A stretch of 64,000 nucleotides of DNA, taken from the NCBI GenBank assembly GCA_017516445.1, contig JAFXCZ010000001.1, positions 1 to 64,000 of the forward strand. Reading direction: 5' to 3'. The DNA comes from Clostridia bacterium. Its GTDB lineage: Bacteria > Bacillota > Clostridia > Oscillospirales > Acutalibacteraceae. Below, one piece after another: positions 50,536 to 59,244 of the stretch. Both the position numbers and the translations under genes were made by a program. The notes beneath the pieces are model-generated. The model was not told the origin of the DNA. It did not search any database and was given only the letters and a program-made list of their open reading frames with translations. Within the stretch, counting starts at the first letter, position 1. Every line of letters begins with the position of its first letter.

Positions 50536-51618
50536 ATGCTTAGCAGTAAATTGATTAAAGAGGCAGCAATAACAGCAGGTGCAGATGCCTGTGGTATTGC
50601 GCCGATTACAAGAATGAAGGGCGCACCCGATGAAATGAATCCTATGTATTTGTTTCCACAGGCTAAATCAATGATTGGCTTTGTGTTTCGTATACCACGT
50701 GGTGTTCAGCGTGGTATAGAAGAGGGAACACAATTTTATCAATATCCATCTATGGCATACGGCGGTATAAATGAAATTTTCGCCCCTGCGGTGCTTTACA
50801 GTGTCGGTAAAGTGATTGAAGACGGAGGATACGAAGCATTTGTTTATCGAAACACAGGTGCTAGAGGCTGTGTTTCGGACATGGATGGAAGCCCCGGAAA
50901 CACACTTTCACCTGAAGAACAGATAGAGGTAAACGAAAATGCAAAAACTTCTACTGCGCATCACAGAAATGTACAGTTTACACGAGCTACAAGAGAAGAT
51001 AATGTACCCCCCGATTTGCAGTTTCAATTCCGCTTGGCGGCGGTAGCTTGCGGTTTGGGTGAAATTGGTTGGAGCAAAATGCTTTTAACACCTGAATTCG
51101 GTCCTTTACAGCGCGTTGCATTTATCTTTACGGACGCAGAGTTTGATGAATATGATGAGATGTATAACGGAGAACCGCTTTGCCGTAAGTGCGGTGCGTG
51201 TGTTCGTGAATGTCCCGGCGGTTGTATTCCTGCAATAAATTCAGGCAAAACAGTAACTGTAGATATTGAAGGTAAGATAAGTGAATGGGGCGACATCGAT
51301 ATGTGGCGTTGTTATGCTTTCTATACTCATGCAGGCAGGTATTATAATCCTTTTGTTCCTAAGGAAGTTTGGGATAAAAATGAGAACGGTATGCTAGACC
51401 TTATGGAAGGTGTTACGGATGTTGCTGATGAAAAGGAAATTATGAAAGTTTATACTGCACTTCAGAAATATTTTCCAAGTTGGGTTGGATATAATATGGC
51501 AAAATGCGGTGGCTGCATAAGAGCGTGTGTTTCAATGCTTGAGAAAAAAGGTGGTTGTATGGACGGAAGATTTAAAGAATCGCTACGCACTAAAAAAGCA
51601 TGGAGACTTGATAGATAA
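50536..51618 (+). CDS. QueG/reductive-dehalogenase-like iron-sulfur protein 1
   Basis: A 360-residue soluble protein. The N-terminal part (MLSSKLIKEAAITAGADACG, then AKSMIGFVFRIPRG and ACGLGEIGWSKMLLTPEFG) resembles the cobamide-binding reductase fold of epoxyqueuosine reductase and reductive dehalogenases. A dicluster ferredoxin domain follows (CRKCGACVRECPGG, then C and CGGCIRAC). No Tat signal is present, so it is cytoplasmic. It is about as long as QueG but differs in the cluster tail. ATG at 50536 follows TAGGAGAG. First of three paralogues; the reaction is unknown. Confidence 0.75.
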   Translation: MLSSKLIKEAAITAGADACGIAPITRMKGAPDEMNPMYLFPQAKSMIGFVFRIPRGVQRGIEEGTQFYQYPSMAYGGINEIFAPAVLYSVGKVIEDGGYEAFVYRNTGARGCVSDMDGSPGNTLSPEEQIEVNENAKTSTAHHRNVQFTRATREDNVPPDLQFQFRLAAVACGLGEIGWSKMLLTPEFGPLQRVAFIFTDAEFDEYDEMYNGEPLCRKCGACVRECPGGCIPAINSGKTVTVDIEGKISEWGDIDMWRCYAFYTHAGRYYNPFVPKEVWDKNENGMLDLMEGVTDVADEKEIMKVYTALQKYFPSWVGYNMAKCGGCIRACVSMLEKKGGCMDGRFKESLRTKKAWRLDR

Positions 51619-51959
51619 TGGAAAAATACACATATAGTGGCGAAGATTTTAATGCGGTATTTACTTCTGATAGATGGAAAATAGGGATGCTTAGATACTC
51701 TGAAAGATTTAGTAAACTTTGTGTATTAGAGAGACATTTAGAGACAGATGAGTGCTTTGTTCTTTTGAAGGGTAAGGCCACACTTTTTATAAAATACGAT
51801 GATTTCATCGAAGAAATTGCAATGGAGAAGAATGTGGTTTATAACATTGCAAAAGGGGAATGGCATCATATTGTTGTTAGTAAAGACGCATCAGTATTAG
51901 TTGTGGAAAATAGCGATACGAGTAAAGAAAACACTGAAAAGGTTATGATAGATTTATGA
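51618..51959 (+). CDS. small cupin-like protein
   Basis: A 113-residue single-domain beta-barrel candidate: VLERHLETDECFVLLKGKAT and NVVYNIAKGEWHHIVVSKDA match the two cupin motifs, with His and Glu residues that could bind a metal. It overlaps both neighbours (stop/start by one and four bases), so it is translated with reductase paralogues 1 and 2. It may be a small isomerase or a sensor for the same substrate. No signal peptide. Confidence 0.7.
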   Translation: MEKYTYSGEDFNAVFTSDRWKIGMLRYSERFSKLCVLERHLETDECFVLLKGKATLFIKYDDFIEEIAMEKNVVYNIAKGEWHHIVVSKDASVLVVENSDTSKENTEKVMIDL

Positions 51960-52855
51960 TTACTGCTGAAATTATAAAGCAAAAAGCAAAAGAATTAGGC
52001 GCATCGGTTTGTGGCATAGGTGCTCTTGATATATTTAAAAATGAAGATATTCAAAAAGACCCTAAAATGATTTTACCAAATGCAAAATGTATTATAGGCT
52101 TCGGTTTTGCTGTACCAAAAGGTTTGTATTTAACAATGGATATCAAGAGTCAATATTATACATACACCTCAATGGGTGTAAAATATCTTGATGAAGAAAT
52201 GGCGGAAATCTTTCTTCTTAAAATTGGCGGAATGTTAGAGAATGCGGGGTATGATGCCTGTTTGCAAAAATCAGTTCCTAACCTTAGGGTAAAAGGTGAT
52301 AAGACAACTAATCCCGAAGTAATGGATACTTATGAACTTGTTCATTCTCAGCCTGTCGAAAGCGGTAAGCCTGCGCCTGATGTTATTATTGATTTTGGCA
52401 AGGCGGCAAAAGCTTGCGGTATTGGTGAAATGGGACTTAGCGGAAAGATTATAAATAAAGAATACGGGCCTTTTATGCGGTACTGCTTTATTATCACCGA
52501 TGCACCGCTTGAGACTGATAATCAATTGAACGAGAAAATTTGTGATAATTGCGGTGAGTGTATTAAGGCTTGTCCAGGTAATGCGATTGACGAAAAGGGA
52601 TTAAACACATGGCAATGTGCCGTTTATTATAAGGGTGCACATAAATCAAATCCTTTTATTACTGATGATTTTCTTAAAGGAAACCCAGAAAGAGAAGAAA
52701 TATTAAATGGTAAAAAACGTTTTGACAGTCAGTCAGCAAGAGAAATTTTCAATGAAATGAATTTTCTTCCAAATACTCAGTGGGGTTACGCGCCTTGTCT
52801 TTGCGGTAAAAAATGTGATGTTGCCTGTTACCGTCATTTAAAGGGGGAGTTTTAA
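51956..52855 (+). CDS. QueG/reductive-dehalogenase-like iron-sulfur protein 2
   Basis: A 299-residue paralogue of the first reductase-like protein. It has MITAEIIKQKAKELGASVCG, AKCIIGFGFAVPKG, ACGIGEMGLSGKIINKEYGP, the ferredoxin motif CDNCGECIKACPGNAI and a second cluster with WQC and CLCGKKCDVAC. It overlaps the cupin gene by four bases and abuts the third paralogue without a gap. It has a shorter insert region between the N-terminal and ferredoxin parts than paralogue 1. Probably a cytoplasmic cobamide- or flavin-linked reductase. Confidence 0.75.
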   Translation: MITAEIIKQKAKELGASVCGIGALDIFKNEDIQKDPKMILPNAKCIIGFGFAVPKGLYLTMDIKSQYYTYTSMGVKYLDEEMAEIFLLKIGGMLENAGYDACLQKSVPNLRVKGDKTTNPEVMDTYELVHSQPVESGKPAPDVIIDFGKAAKACGIGEMGLSGKIINKEYGPFMRYCFIITDAPLETDNQLNEKICDNCGECIKACPGNAIDEKGLNTWQCAVYYKGAHKSNPFITDDFLKGNPEREEILNGKKRFDSQSAREIFNEMNFLPNTQWGYAPCLCGKKCDVACYRHLKGEF

Positions 52856-53809
52856 GTGAAATCTGAAATTATAAAAATCGCTAAGGACAATCTTGCAGAT
52901 ATAGTCGGTTTTGCCTCTGCAGATATATTTGAAAAAGATGACCCAATATTTAAAATTTTCCCTAATACAAAAACAGTTATATGTTTGGCGTTTCGGGTGT
53001 TAAGAGGAATTTATAGAGGTACTGAAGAAGGTACTACATATTATCAATACACTACTATGGCAGTTGAAAATATGGAAGAAACCATAATGCCTATGGCACA
53101 AATTAAGGTTGCAAACTATATAGAATCCAAAGGATATATTGCAGTTCCGCAACGACGTCATCAACAAATCATGTCAGAAGAAAACAGCACAAATCCCGAG
53201 GTGGCGTATGATGCCGTTTACAGAAATAAAACTGCTGAAAATCAAATGAATTTTACTAATTCAGCAGTTAAATGCGGAATTGGTGAAAAAGGACTTTCAG
53301 GTGCAATTTTAACTGTTGATTTTGGCCCGATGGTTCGTTATTGTTTTATTTTGACTGATGCTCAAATTAAGCCCGATGATATAGAGGCACCGCATTTATG
53401 TGATAAATGCGGAAAATGCATAAAAGCCTGCCCGGGTAATGCTATTGGTAAAGACGGCATAGTAGATCCTTGGCAATGTGCAGTTTATTATAACGGTGCT
53501 AACGGCACAAAAAATCCTTTTATGCCGCCAGATGCTTTTGCAGATTTTGATAATAGAATTGAAATAATTGCAGGCGAAGCTAGGGTGACACCTGAAACTG
53601 CAAAGAAGATTCTTGATGATATTTTCTTTTATCCGCCTGCCCAACATGCTTATCAATGTTCTATTTGTGGAAGAGCTTGTGATACTGCTTGTTATATGCA
53701 TCTTGAAGAAAAGGGTGTACTTAATAAAAAATTCAACCGTCCTTTTAGAGAAAGAGAAGAATGGAAATTTGATATTGAAAGTTTTAAGAACAAAGGAGAA
53801 GAAGTATGA
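52856..53809 (+). CDS. QueG/reductive-dehalogenase-like iron-sulfur protein 3
   Basis: A 317-residue third paralogue, starting with GTG immediately after the stop of paralogue 2 and with AAGGGGGAG upstream. Visible segments are TKTVICLAFRVLRGIYRGTE, KCGIGEKGLSGAILTVDFGP, CDKCGKCIKACPGNAI, PWQCAVYYNGANGTKNPF and CSICGRACDTAC. It is more similar to paralogue 2 than to paralogue 1 (shared CPGNAI and WQCAVYY). The stop overlaps the next gene by four bases. Confidence 0.75.
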   Translation: MKSEIIKIAKDNLADIVGFASADIFEKDDPIFKIFPNTKTVICLAFRVLRGIYRGTEEGTTYYQYTTMAVENMEETIMPMAQIKVANYIESKGYIAVPQRRHQQIMSEENSTNPEVAYDAVYRNKTAENQMNFTNSAVKCGIGEKGLSGAILTVDFGPMVRYCFILTDAQIKPDDIEAPHLCDKCGKCIKACPGNAIGKDGIVDPWQCAVYYNGANGTKNPFMPPDAFADFDNRIEIIAGEARVTPETAKKILDDIFFYPPAQHAYQCSICGRACDTACYMHLEEKGVLNKKFNRPFREREEWKFDIESFKNKGEEV

Positions 53810-55497
53810 TAAAGGCAGTGTGTTTTAACGGGGATGTTAAACAACTGGATTTTATAGTTGAAGAGGTTGAAGGAATAAAAAAAGTTTCAATCCCTAAAAC
53901 TTTATATAGTAAAGATGTAAAGTTTATAGACTTTGATTTTTTCGGTGCGGTTGCCCACGAAGGCGACGAAGGTTATTTGATTATCCCGGGGAATGAGGGA
54001 TATATTTGTTATTTTAAAAACCATGAAGATAATGAATATGTTCTCAATCGTTACACGATGCCCATTTTTGCCGTGAATAAAGGTCGAAAAGCATTTTTAG
54101 CGATCGTTACGGGAATGCCTTATAACTATGATTTGGTTTATGGAAGAAAAGATGGGGATTATTATATTTATCCACGTTTTAAAATCGATGGTGATGAGCT
54201 TTATGAGGATATAAAAGTAGAATATTATGAACTTAATGACAATGATGCTAATTATTCTGGTATAGCTCGATTTTACAGAAACTTTCAATTGAGTAGAGGG
54301 GAATGTATTCCTTTAAGGCAAAGAGCAGAGGAAAGACCTCAACTGGGTTATGCACGAGATTCAATAATGATAAGGATTCGCTTGGGATGGAAACCTGCGC
54401 CTCCTCAGATTTTACATCAGACACTTGAAAATGAGCCTGAAATGATAACTGCTTGCTCATTTAAGGATGTTGAAAAAATAATCGATGCGCTTCAATTGGA
54501 GGGCATTGATAAGGCTGAAATTTGCCTTGTTGGATGGAATACGAAAGGTCATGATGGAAGATGGCCGCAATGTTTTCCTGTTGCTGAAGAGTTGGGTGGA
54601 GAAGAGGCTTTGCGTCAACTTATTAAAAAAGTTCAAAAAATCGGCTATCAAATAGTTTGCCATACTAACAGTACTGATACATACGAGATTTCGGAAATGT
54701 GGAATGAGGCTGATTTATTACTTGACAAACAAGGTGAAAAACCAGAGGATGCTCCGTGGAGTGGCGGAAAGATGTATCATATTTGTCCGGATATTGCATA
54801 TAAGCAGGCACAAAAAATCTTGCCCGCTGTTGCTGATTTAGGCTTTAAAGGAATTCATTATATCGATGTACTTAATATTGTTATGCCTAGAAAATGTTAC
54901 AACGAAAATCACCCTTTAAATATAAAGGAAAGCATAAATGTTAGTCGTGAATTAATGAAATTAACACGTGAAATATTTGGTGGTTATAGTTCTGAGGGTG
55001 GATATGATTTCGGTGCGAAATATTTGGATTTTGCGTTAAATCTTGATTATGGTGCAGGTAAAGGAAAGCCCTTTTTTGATGAGTATATCCCGTTATGGCA
55101 ATTAGTGTATCATGGAATAATACTTAGCAATCCTTCGATGGCTGAAACCATGAATTTTTCGCTTAAAGATAGTAAAAATCCCAAATTGAAGCTAATTGAA
55201 TACGGTGGCAGACCTACTTATTATTACTATTCTGTATTTAGGGATGATTGGCAAGCATCAGCTGATAAAGATTTGGTGTGCGGTACAAAATCCCAATTAG
55301 AAAAAGGGATAAAAGCCATAAAAGAAGGTTATGAACTTTATAAAGAATTATCATATTTGCAAAACTTCTTCATGGAAGAACACGAAAAGGTTGCACAAGG
55401 AGTGTATAGTGTTCGATATTCCGATAATACAGTTATAACTGTTGATTATAATTCTCAAACTTATTTTGTAAACAAACAAGAAAAAACTACCGATTAG
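53806..55497 (+). CDS. putative barrel glycoside hydrolase-like protein (DUF5696-like)
   Basis: A 563-residue cytoplasmic protein. The N-terminal 190 residues are beta-rich. The central part looks like a TIM barrel with ICLVGWNTKGHDGRWPQ, IVCHTNSTDTYEI, a KGIHYIDVLNIVMPRKCY strand whose Asp is a good nucleophile candidate, and GGYSSEGGYDFGAKYLDF. This resembles the DUF5696 group of uncharacterised glycosidase-like proteins, related to GH13/GH101-type clans. It is translationally coupled to the reductase paralogues (ATGA), so its substrate may be linked to theirs. The stop codon lies in the loop of the terminator. Confidence 0.6.
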   Translation: MIKAVCFNGDVKQLDFIVEEVEGIKKVSIPKTLYSKDVKFIDFDFFGAVAHEGDEGYLIIPGNEGYICYFKNHEDNEYVLNRYTMPIFAVNKGRKAFLAIVTGMPYNYDLVYGRKDGDYYIYPRFKIDGDELYEDIKVEYYELNDNDANYSGIARFYRNFQLSRGECIPLRQRAEERPQLGYARDSIMIRIRLGWKPAPPQILHQTLENEPEMITACSFKDVEKIIDALQLEGIDKAEICLVGWNTKGHDGRWPQCFPVAEELGGEEALRQLIKKVQKIGYQIVCHTNSTDTYEISEMWNEADLLLDKQGEKPEDAPWSGGKMYHICPDIAYKQAQKILPAVADLGFKGIHYIDVLNIVMPRKCYNENHPLNIKESINVSRELMKLTREIFGGYSSEGGYDFGAKYLDFALNLDYGAGKGKPFFDEYIPLWQLVYHGIILSNPSMAETMNFSLKDSKNPKLKLIEYGGRPTYYYYSVFRDDWQASADKDLVCGTKSQLEKGIKAIKEGYELYKELSYLQNFFMEEHEKVAQGVYSVRYSDNTVITVDYNSQTYFVNKQEKTTD

Positions 55498-55510
55498 TTC
55501 GGTAGTTTTG
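55481..55510 (+). terminator. terminator of the reductase/glycosidase-like operon
   Basis: The stem AAAACTACCGA/TCGGTAGTTTT has the gene's TAG stop codon within the loop, followed by TTTTG. Confidence 0.8.
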
Positions 55511-55648
55511 GGGAGTGGCACTGATATAGTTGGTGCATAATTAGAGTTGCAATATTAATTTTTGAGATTTTTTGCAAGTTTTTCCTTATTTTAGTGGCTT
55601 GCGATATTCTGAGATTATTTGTTATTATAAAATGTATGAAAAAAGTTT

Positions 55649-56527
55649 TTAGAAACCACCACGATTGTATTGACGATATTTTGAAGGGGTAATATTATTT
55701 TTTAATTTAAAATTTTGTGTAAAGCTTATTGTATTATCGAAACCGACTTCGGTGGCAATGTAAGTTATAGTTTCGTCTGTTTCTAACAACATTTTTTCTG
55801 CCATAATAATGCGATAATTATTTAGGTATTTGTGTAAAGAAATTCCCTCAAGTTTTTTGAAAATCCGATTTAAATGGTATGAGTGATAATCAACATGTTG
55901 AGAAATTGTTTCATTGGTTAGATTTTCAGAATAATGTTCATGAATGAATTTTTTTACTTTGCGAACAACTTCCTTATTTCTAATGTAATTAGGATTTGTG
56001 TTTGAAATTGTCTTTTCGTGTGAATTGATGATTTTTATTAGCAGAAGTTTTAACATGGCTGATGCTGTTTCCCGAAAATAAGATTTCATCGAGTCGTATT
56101 CTTTTATGATTTTATTTAATGTTTCCAATAAGAAATCTACATTTTCTAAATGAATGAAGTTGTTGAGTGGTTCATAGTCGACGAAAAATTCGTCGTTTGG
56201 TTTTTTCTTTTGATTCAAGTTTCGGTTTGCAGGTTTTCTGTCAAAAGGAAGTAAGAATTCACTACGATATTGGGAAAAATCAAAATTTATTGAAATGACC
56301 TTAGTAAGACCGCTCACCTTGAATTTATATGGTGTGTTTGCGGAAATGTAAAATAAAGAATTTGCTTTTAATGGATAATTATCTGTTCTTATTTGCACTA
56401 AGCCTTCTTTTTCAGCTTCGGTAACAAAAAAAATTCGTGAGTCTGGGGCCATTAAAAAAGCGTTTCGTGGTAAGAGAATATACTTTTTTGCATATCTGAT
56501 AAAAGGATTTATTTCAGAAATGAGCAT
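55649..56527 (-). CDS. AraC-family transcriptional regulator
   Basis: A 292-residue regulator. Residues about 1-170 form a cupin-like sensor domain (LMAPDSRIFFVTEAEKEGLV, KANSLFYISANTPYKFKVSG). The C-terminal 100 residues are the double HTH: NETISQHVDYHSYHLNRIFKK and ITYIATEVGFDNTISFTQNF. It is convergent with the reductase operon and divergent from the GH43 gene 242 bp away, so control of the downstream glycan genes is likely. Start after TCAGGAGGAA. Confidence 0.92.
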   Translation of the reverse strand: MLISEINPFIRYAKKYILLPRNAFLMAPDSRIFFVTEAEKEGLVQIRTDNYPLKANSLFYISANTPYKFKVSGLTKVISINFDFSQYRSEFLLPFDRKPANRNLNQKKKPNDEFFVDYEPLNNFIHLENVDFLLETLNKIIKEYDSMKSYFRETASAMLKLLLIKIINSHEKTISNTNPNYIRNKEVVRKVKKFIHEHYSENLTNETISQHVDYHSYHLNRIFKKLEGISLHKYLNNYRIIMAEKMLLETDETITYIATEVGFDNTISFTQNFKLKNNITPSKYRQYNRGGF

Positions 56528-56735
56528 TAAATTCCTCCTGAAGTATTGGTTTTTAAATATTATATATCCAAAAATGTTGTAATGTCAAGAAAAAAAGTTT
56601 GTTTTTTTAGTTTTTTTGTGTGTTTATATGTATTGTTTTTATGAAATTAATGATAAAATATTATCAGAATAAAGTTTTATTTTTTGTCAAAATAAACAAA
56701 ACATATATAGCAAAGGTTTGCGGTGGCTTTTTATT

Positions 56736-56741
56736 TATAAT
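56736..56741 (+). promoter_or_regulatory. -10 element upstream of the GH43 gene
   Basis: A perfect TATAAT lies 28 bp upstream of the ATG, but no acceptable -35 is found at 16-18 bp, consistent with activation by the divergent AraC regulator. Confidence 0.45.
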
Positions 56742-56769
56742 GTAAAGAATAAATAGGAGGAAGGCAGTT

Positions 56770-57810
56770 ATGAATAATTCATTTAAGCCCGGTCGGATAT
56801 GGAAAGATACTGATGGAAAAAGAATACATGCACACGGCGGTTCAATACTTTATGAAAATGATACTTATTATTGGTATGGTGAAAATAAAGAAAAAACATT
56901 ACCGGGTAGTAAAATATGGCATTGGGGTGTAAAACTTTATTCATCAAAAGATTTATACAATTGGACTGATGAGGGTATAATTCTTCATCCTAATATCGAC
57001 GATGTTACATCACCTCTTCATCCGAGTTCTTGTATGGATAGACCGCATATCATTTATAACGAAAAAACTCAGAAGTACATTCTTTGGGTAAAAATAATGG
57101 GTCGGGATAGGCAGTATATGTTGGTAGCACAGAGTGATACGATTAAGGGTCCGTTCGTAACAATACATACTGTTAAACCGTGCGGAATAAATTCTGGTGA
57201 TTTTGATTTGGTAAAGTTGCCTGAAGGAAATGCAGTTATTATTTTCGAGGAGGTTCATTCTTCAATGATAATAGCCGATCTTACCGAAGATTATACAGAT
57301 GTTACGGGGAAATATACACGACATTTTCCGCACCCTCATCCACCGTTTGTTAGAGAAGCTCCTGCTTGTTTTGTAAAGGATTCAAAGTATTATATGTTTA
57401 CTTCGGGCACATCGGGATATATCCCGAATCCTTCTGAGGTTGCAGTTTCTAATGAAATACATGGTGAGTGGACGGTTATTGGTGATCCTCACATAAATGA
57501 TTTAAAAAACAACTCATTTTGCAGTCAAATCACATCGGTGTTTAAGTTGCCTAATAAAGATTTATATATTGCTCTTGCTGACCGTTGGTTACCATCTTTA
57601 ATGCAGCGTGATGATATAAACGGTATGGAAATATTTGAAGCATTATTTGACCCTAAAGCTTCTAAGGATGAGCGAGATGAAGCAAACCGTAAATGCTCGA
57701 CTATTAATATTAATACTAGTGAGGCGGATTATGTTTGGCTTCCTGTTGAGTGGGAAAATGGAAAACCTGTGCTTCGTTGGTATGATGAGTGGCGTATAGA
57801 GGATTTTTAA
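56770..57810 (+). CDS. glycoside hydrolase family 43 protein (exo-beta-1,3-galactanase-like)
   Basis: A 346-residue five-bladed beta-propeller without signal peptide. The start region HAHGGSILYENDTYYWYGEN is typical of GH43 subfamily 24 exo-beta-1,3-galactanases, which often lack the classical catalytic base. VREAPACFVKDSKYYMFTSG contains the conserved general acid Glu. Being cytoplasmic it would act on imported oligosaccharides. ATG start after AGGAGGAAGG. The GH16 gene follows after 110 bp, probably in the same operon. Confidence 0.8.
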   Translation: MNNSFKPGRIWKDTDGKRIHAHGGSILYENDTYYWYGENKEKTLPGSKIWHWGVKLYSSKDLYNWTDEGIILHPNIDDVTSPLHPSSCMDRPHIIYNEKTQKYILWVKIMGRDRQYMLVAQSDTIKGPFVTIHTVKPCGINSGDFDLVKLPEGNAVIIFEEVHSSMIIADLTEDYTDVTGKYTRHFPHPHPPFVREAPACFVKDSKYYMFTSGTSGYIPNPSEVAVSNEIHGEWTVIGDPHINDLKNNSFCSQITSVFKLPNKDLYIALADRWLPSLMQRDDINGMEIFEALFDPKASKDERDEANRKCSTININTSEADYVWLPVEWENGKPVLRWYDEWRIEDF

Positions 57811-57920
57811 AAAGCAACAATTTAATTTCCTATAGTATTAATCAATTTATAAATTATTGTGTGTTACAGCAATGAACATTACCAAATTTGAGTAGACTAA
57901 AAATATCAAGGAGAAGTGTT

Positions 57921-59210
57921 ATGAAACTAAAACGATTGAGCAGTTTTTTATTGGTGGTATGTATGTGTTGTTTAGCTGCGTGTGACGGGGGTTCTGCCTC
58001 TACAAAACAACCAACGGATACGTATTCGGAAATAATTACAAGTTCAGTAATAGAAGGTACATCGGACAATAATGATTCTAAGCCTCAAAATAGTCAAGGT
58101 ACGCAATCAGGAAACTCTTCATCATTAACGACTTCCACTATTACATCTACTATAACTGAAACTATCTCTCCTCAGCGAAGACCGGACAAACCGGTTGCTG
58201 ATGGTAAAGATATAGAAAATAATAAAAAAGTTGATATACCTGTTACTGAAATTAAAAAAACAATAAAAGGCGAAACAGGAATAACTTATAATCTTGTATG
58301 GAATGATGAATTCACAGGCAAGAATATTAACAAAAATAAATGGTGCTACCCGAATGCATTTACAGATTCAAAGTATACTCAAATGCTTTTGCTTACAGAA
58401 GACCAAGACTCTGACGTTATTGGAGTAAGTGATGGTTTTTTAAAGATGAATGCAAAACGTTATTACAGTTCTGGTAACTCGCAAATTCAGTACGCTACTG
58501 CTAAAGCATTTGGTACACAGGATACTATGAATTTACGCTATGGTTATGTGGAAATGAGAGCAAAAGTTCCATATAAAAAGGGTGCATTTGGAGCGTTTTG
58601 GGCAATCGGTAAGCCTTCATTAACACCTGCAAGAACAAGAAATTATTATGTAGAGATAGACTTTTTTGAATGTTTTGGCAGTCAAAATGAAATTTGGCCA
58701 AATGTACATAAATGGTACGACAAAGCAAATCCAGTGTCTCATTCACATATATACCCTACATGGAATACAGTAGTGGGTAATACAAAGTATGGTAAGTATA
58801 CATTTGACAACTATCAAAATTTGTCAGATGAGTATCACTTATATGCATTTGAGTGGACTCCTAAGTTTATTAAAATGTATGTAGATGGCAAATCCTATGC
58901 GACATTTGATATTGAAAAGTCGTTTGACGCTCATTTGACAAACGGAACCGATGAAACTTATAAAAATGTTCTTTTGCCGGCAGAAAAAAATAACATGGAT
59001 GGTTTTCATGATTATATTTATTTATTATGGCAAAATCTTATTTACACGCCTGATTTAAATGACGCTTCGGTTGCTGTTAATAAAAATACAGAATTTCCAT
59101 TTGAGTACTGGATTGATTATGTTCGTGTATATCAAGACCCTAACAATGCTAATAATGGTTTGTTATTTAAAGATAATAATGGTAAAACGGTAGATTATTA
59201 TAACAAGTAG
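57921..59210 (+). CDS. GH16 family extracellular lipoprotein glycosidase
   Basis: A 429-residue lipoprotein: signal peptide with lipobox LAAC (Cys near residue 22), a Ser/Thr-rich linker (about 25-110), and then a GH16 beta-jelly-roll domain with NLVWNDEFTGKNINKNKW, NLRYGYVEMRAKVP and the catalytic E-x-D-x2-E in VEIDFFECFG. GH16 enzymes cleave beta-1,3- or beta-1,4-linked galactans, glucans and similar polymers. Given the GH43 neighbour, a beta-1,3-galactan-type substrate is plausible. The start (MKLKRLSSFL) follows AAGGAGAAG; earlier in-frame codons are not signal-like. Confidence 0.88.
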   Translation: MKLKRLSSFLLVVCMCCLAACDGGSASTKQPTDTYSEIITSSVIEGTSDNNDSKPQNSQGTQSGNSSSLTTSTITSTITETISPQRRPDKPVADGKDIENNKKVDIPVTEIKKTIKGETGITYNLVWNDEFTGKNINKNKWCYPNAFTDSKYTQMLLLTEDQDSDVIGVSDGFLKMNAKRYYSSGNSQIQYATAKAFGTQDTMNLRYGYVEMRAKVPYKKGAFGAFWAIGKPSLTPARTRNYYVEIDFFECFGSQNEIWPNVHKWYDKANPVSHSHIYPTWNTVVGNTKYGKYTFDNYQNLSDEYHLYAFEWTPKFIKMYVDGKSYATFDIEKSFDAHLTNGTDETYKNVLLPAEKNNMDGFHDYIYLLWQNLIYTPDLNDASVAVNKNTEFPFEYWIDYVRVYQDPNNANNGLLFKDNNGKTVDYYNK

Positions 59211-59244
59211 TAGGTTTTAAATTTAACGGAGGAAAAGAATATTT

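Noticed and set aside
50536..53809. Naming one of the iron-sulfur paralogues queG (epoxyqueuosine reductase)
   Set aside because: The fold and ferredoxin motif are alike, but the second cluster and the lengths differ, there are three copies, and no queuosine genes are near. A generic superfamily name is safer.
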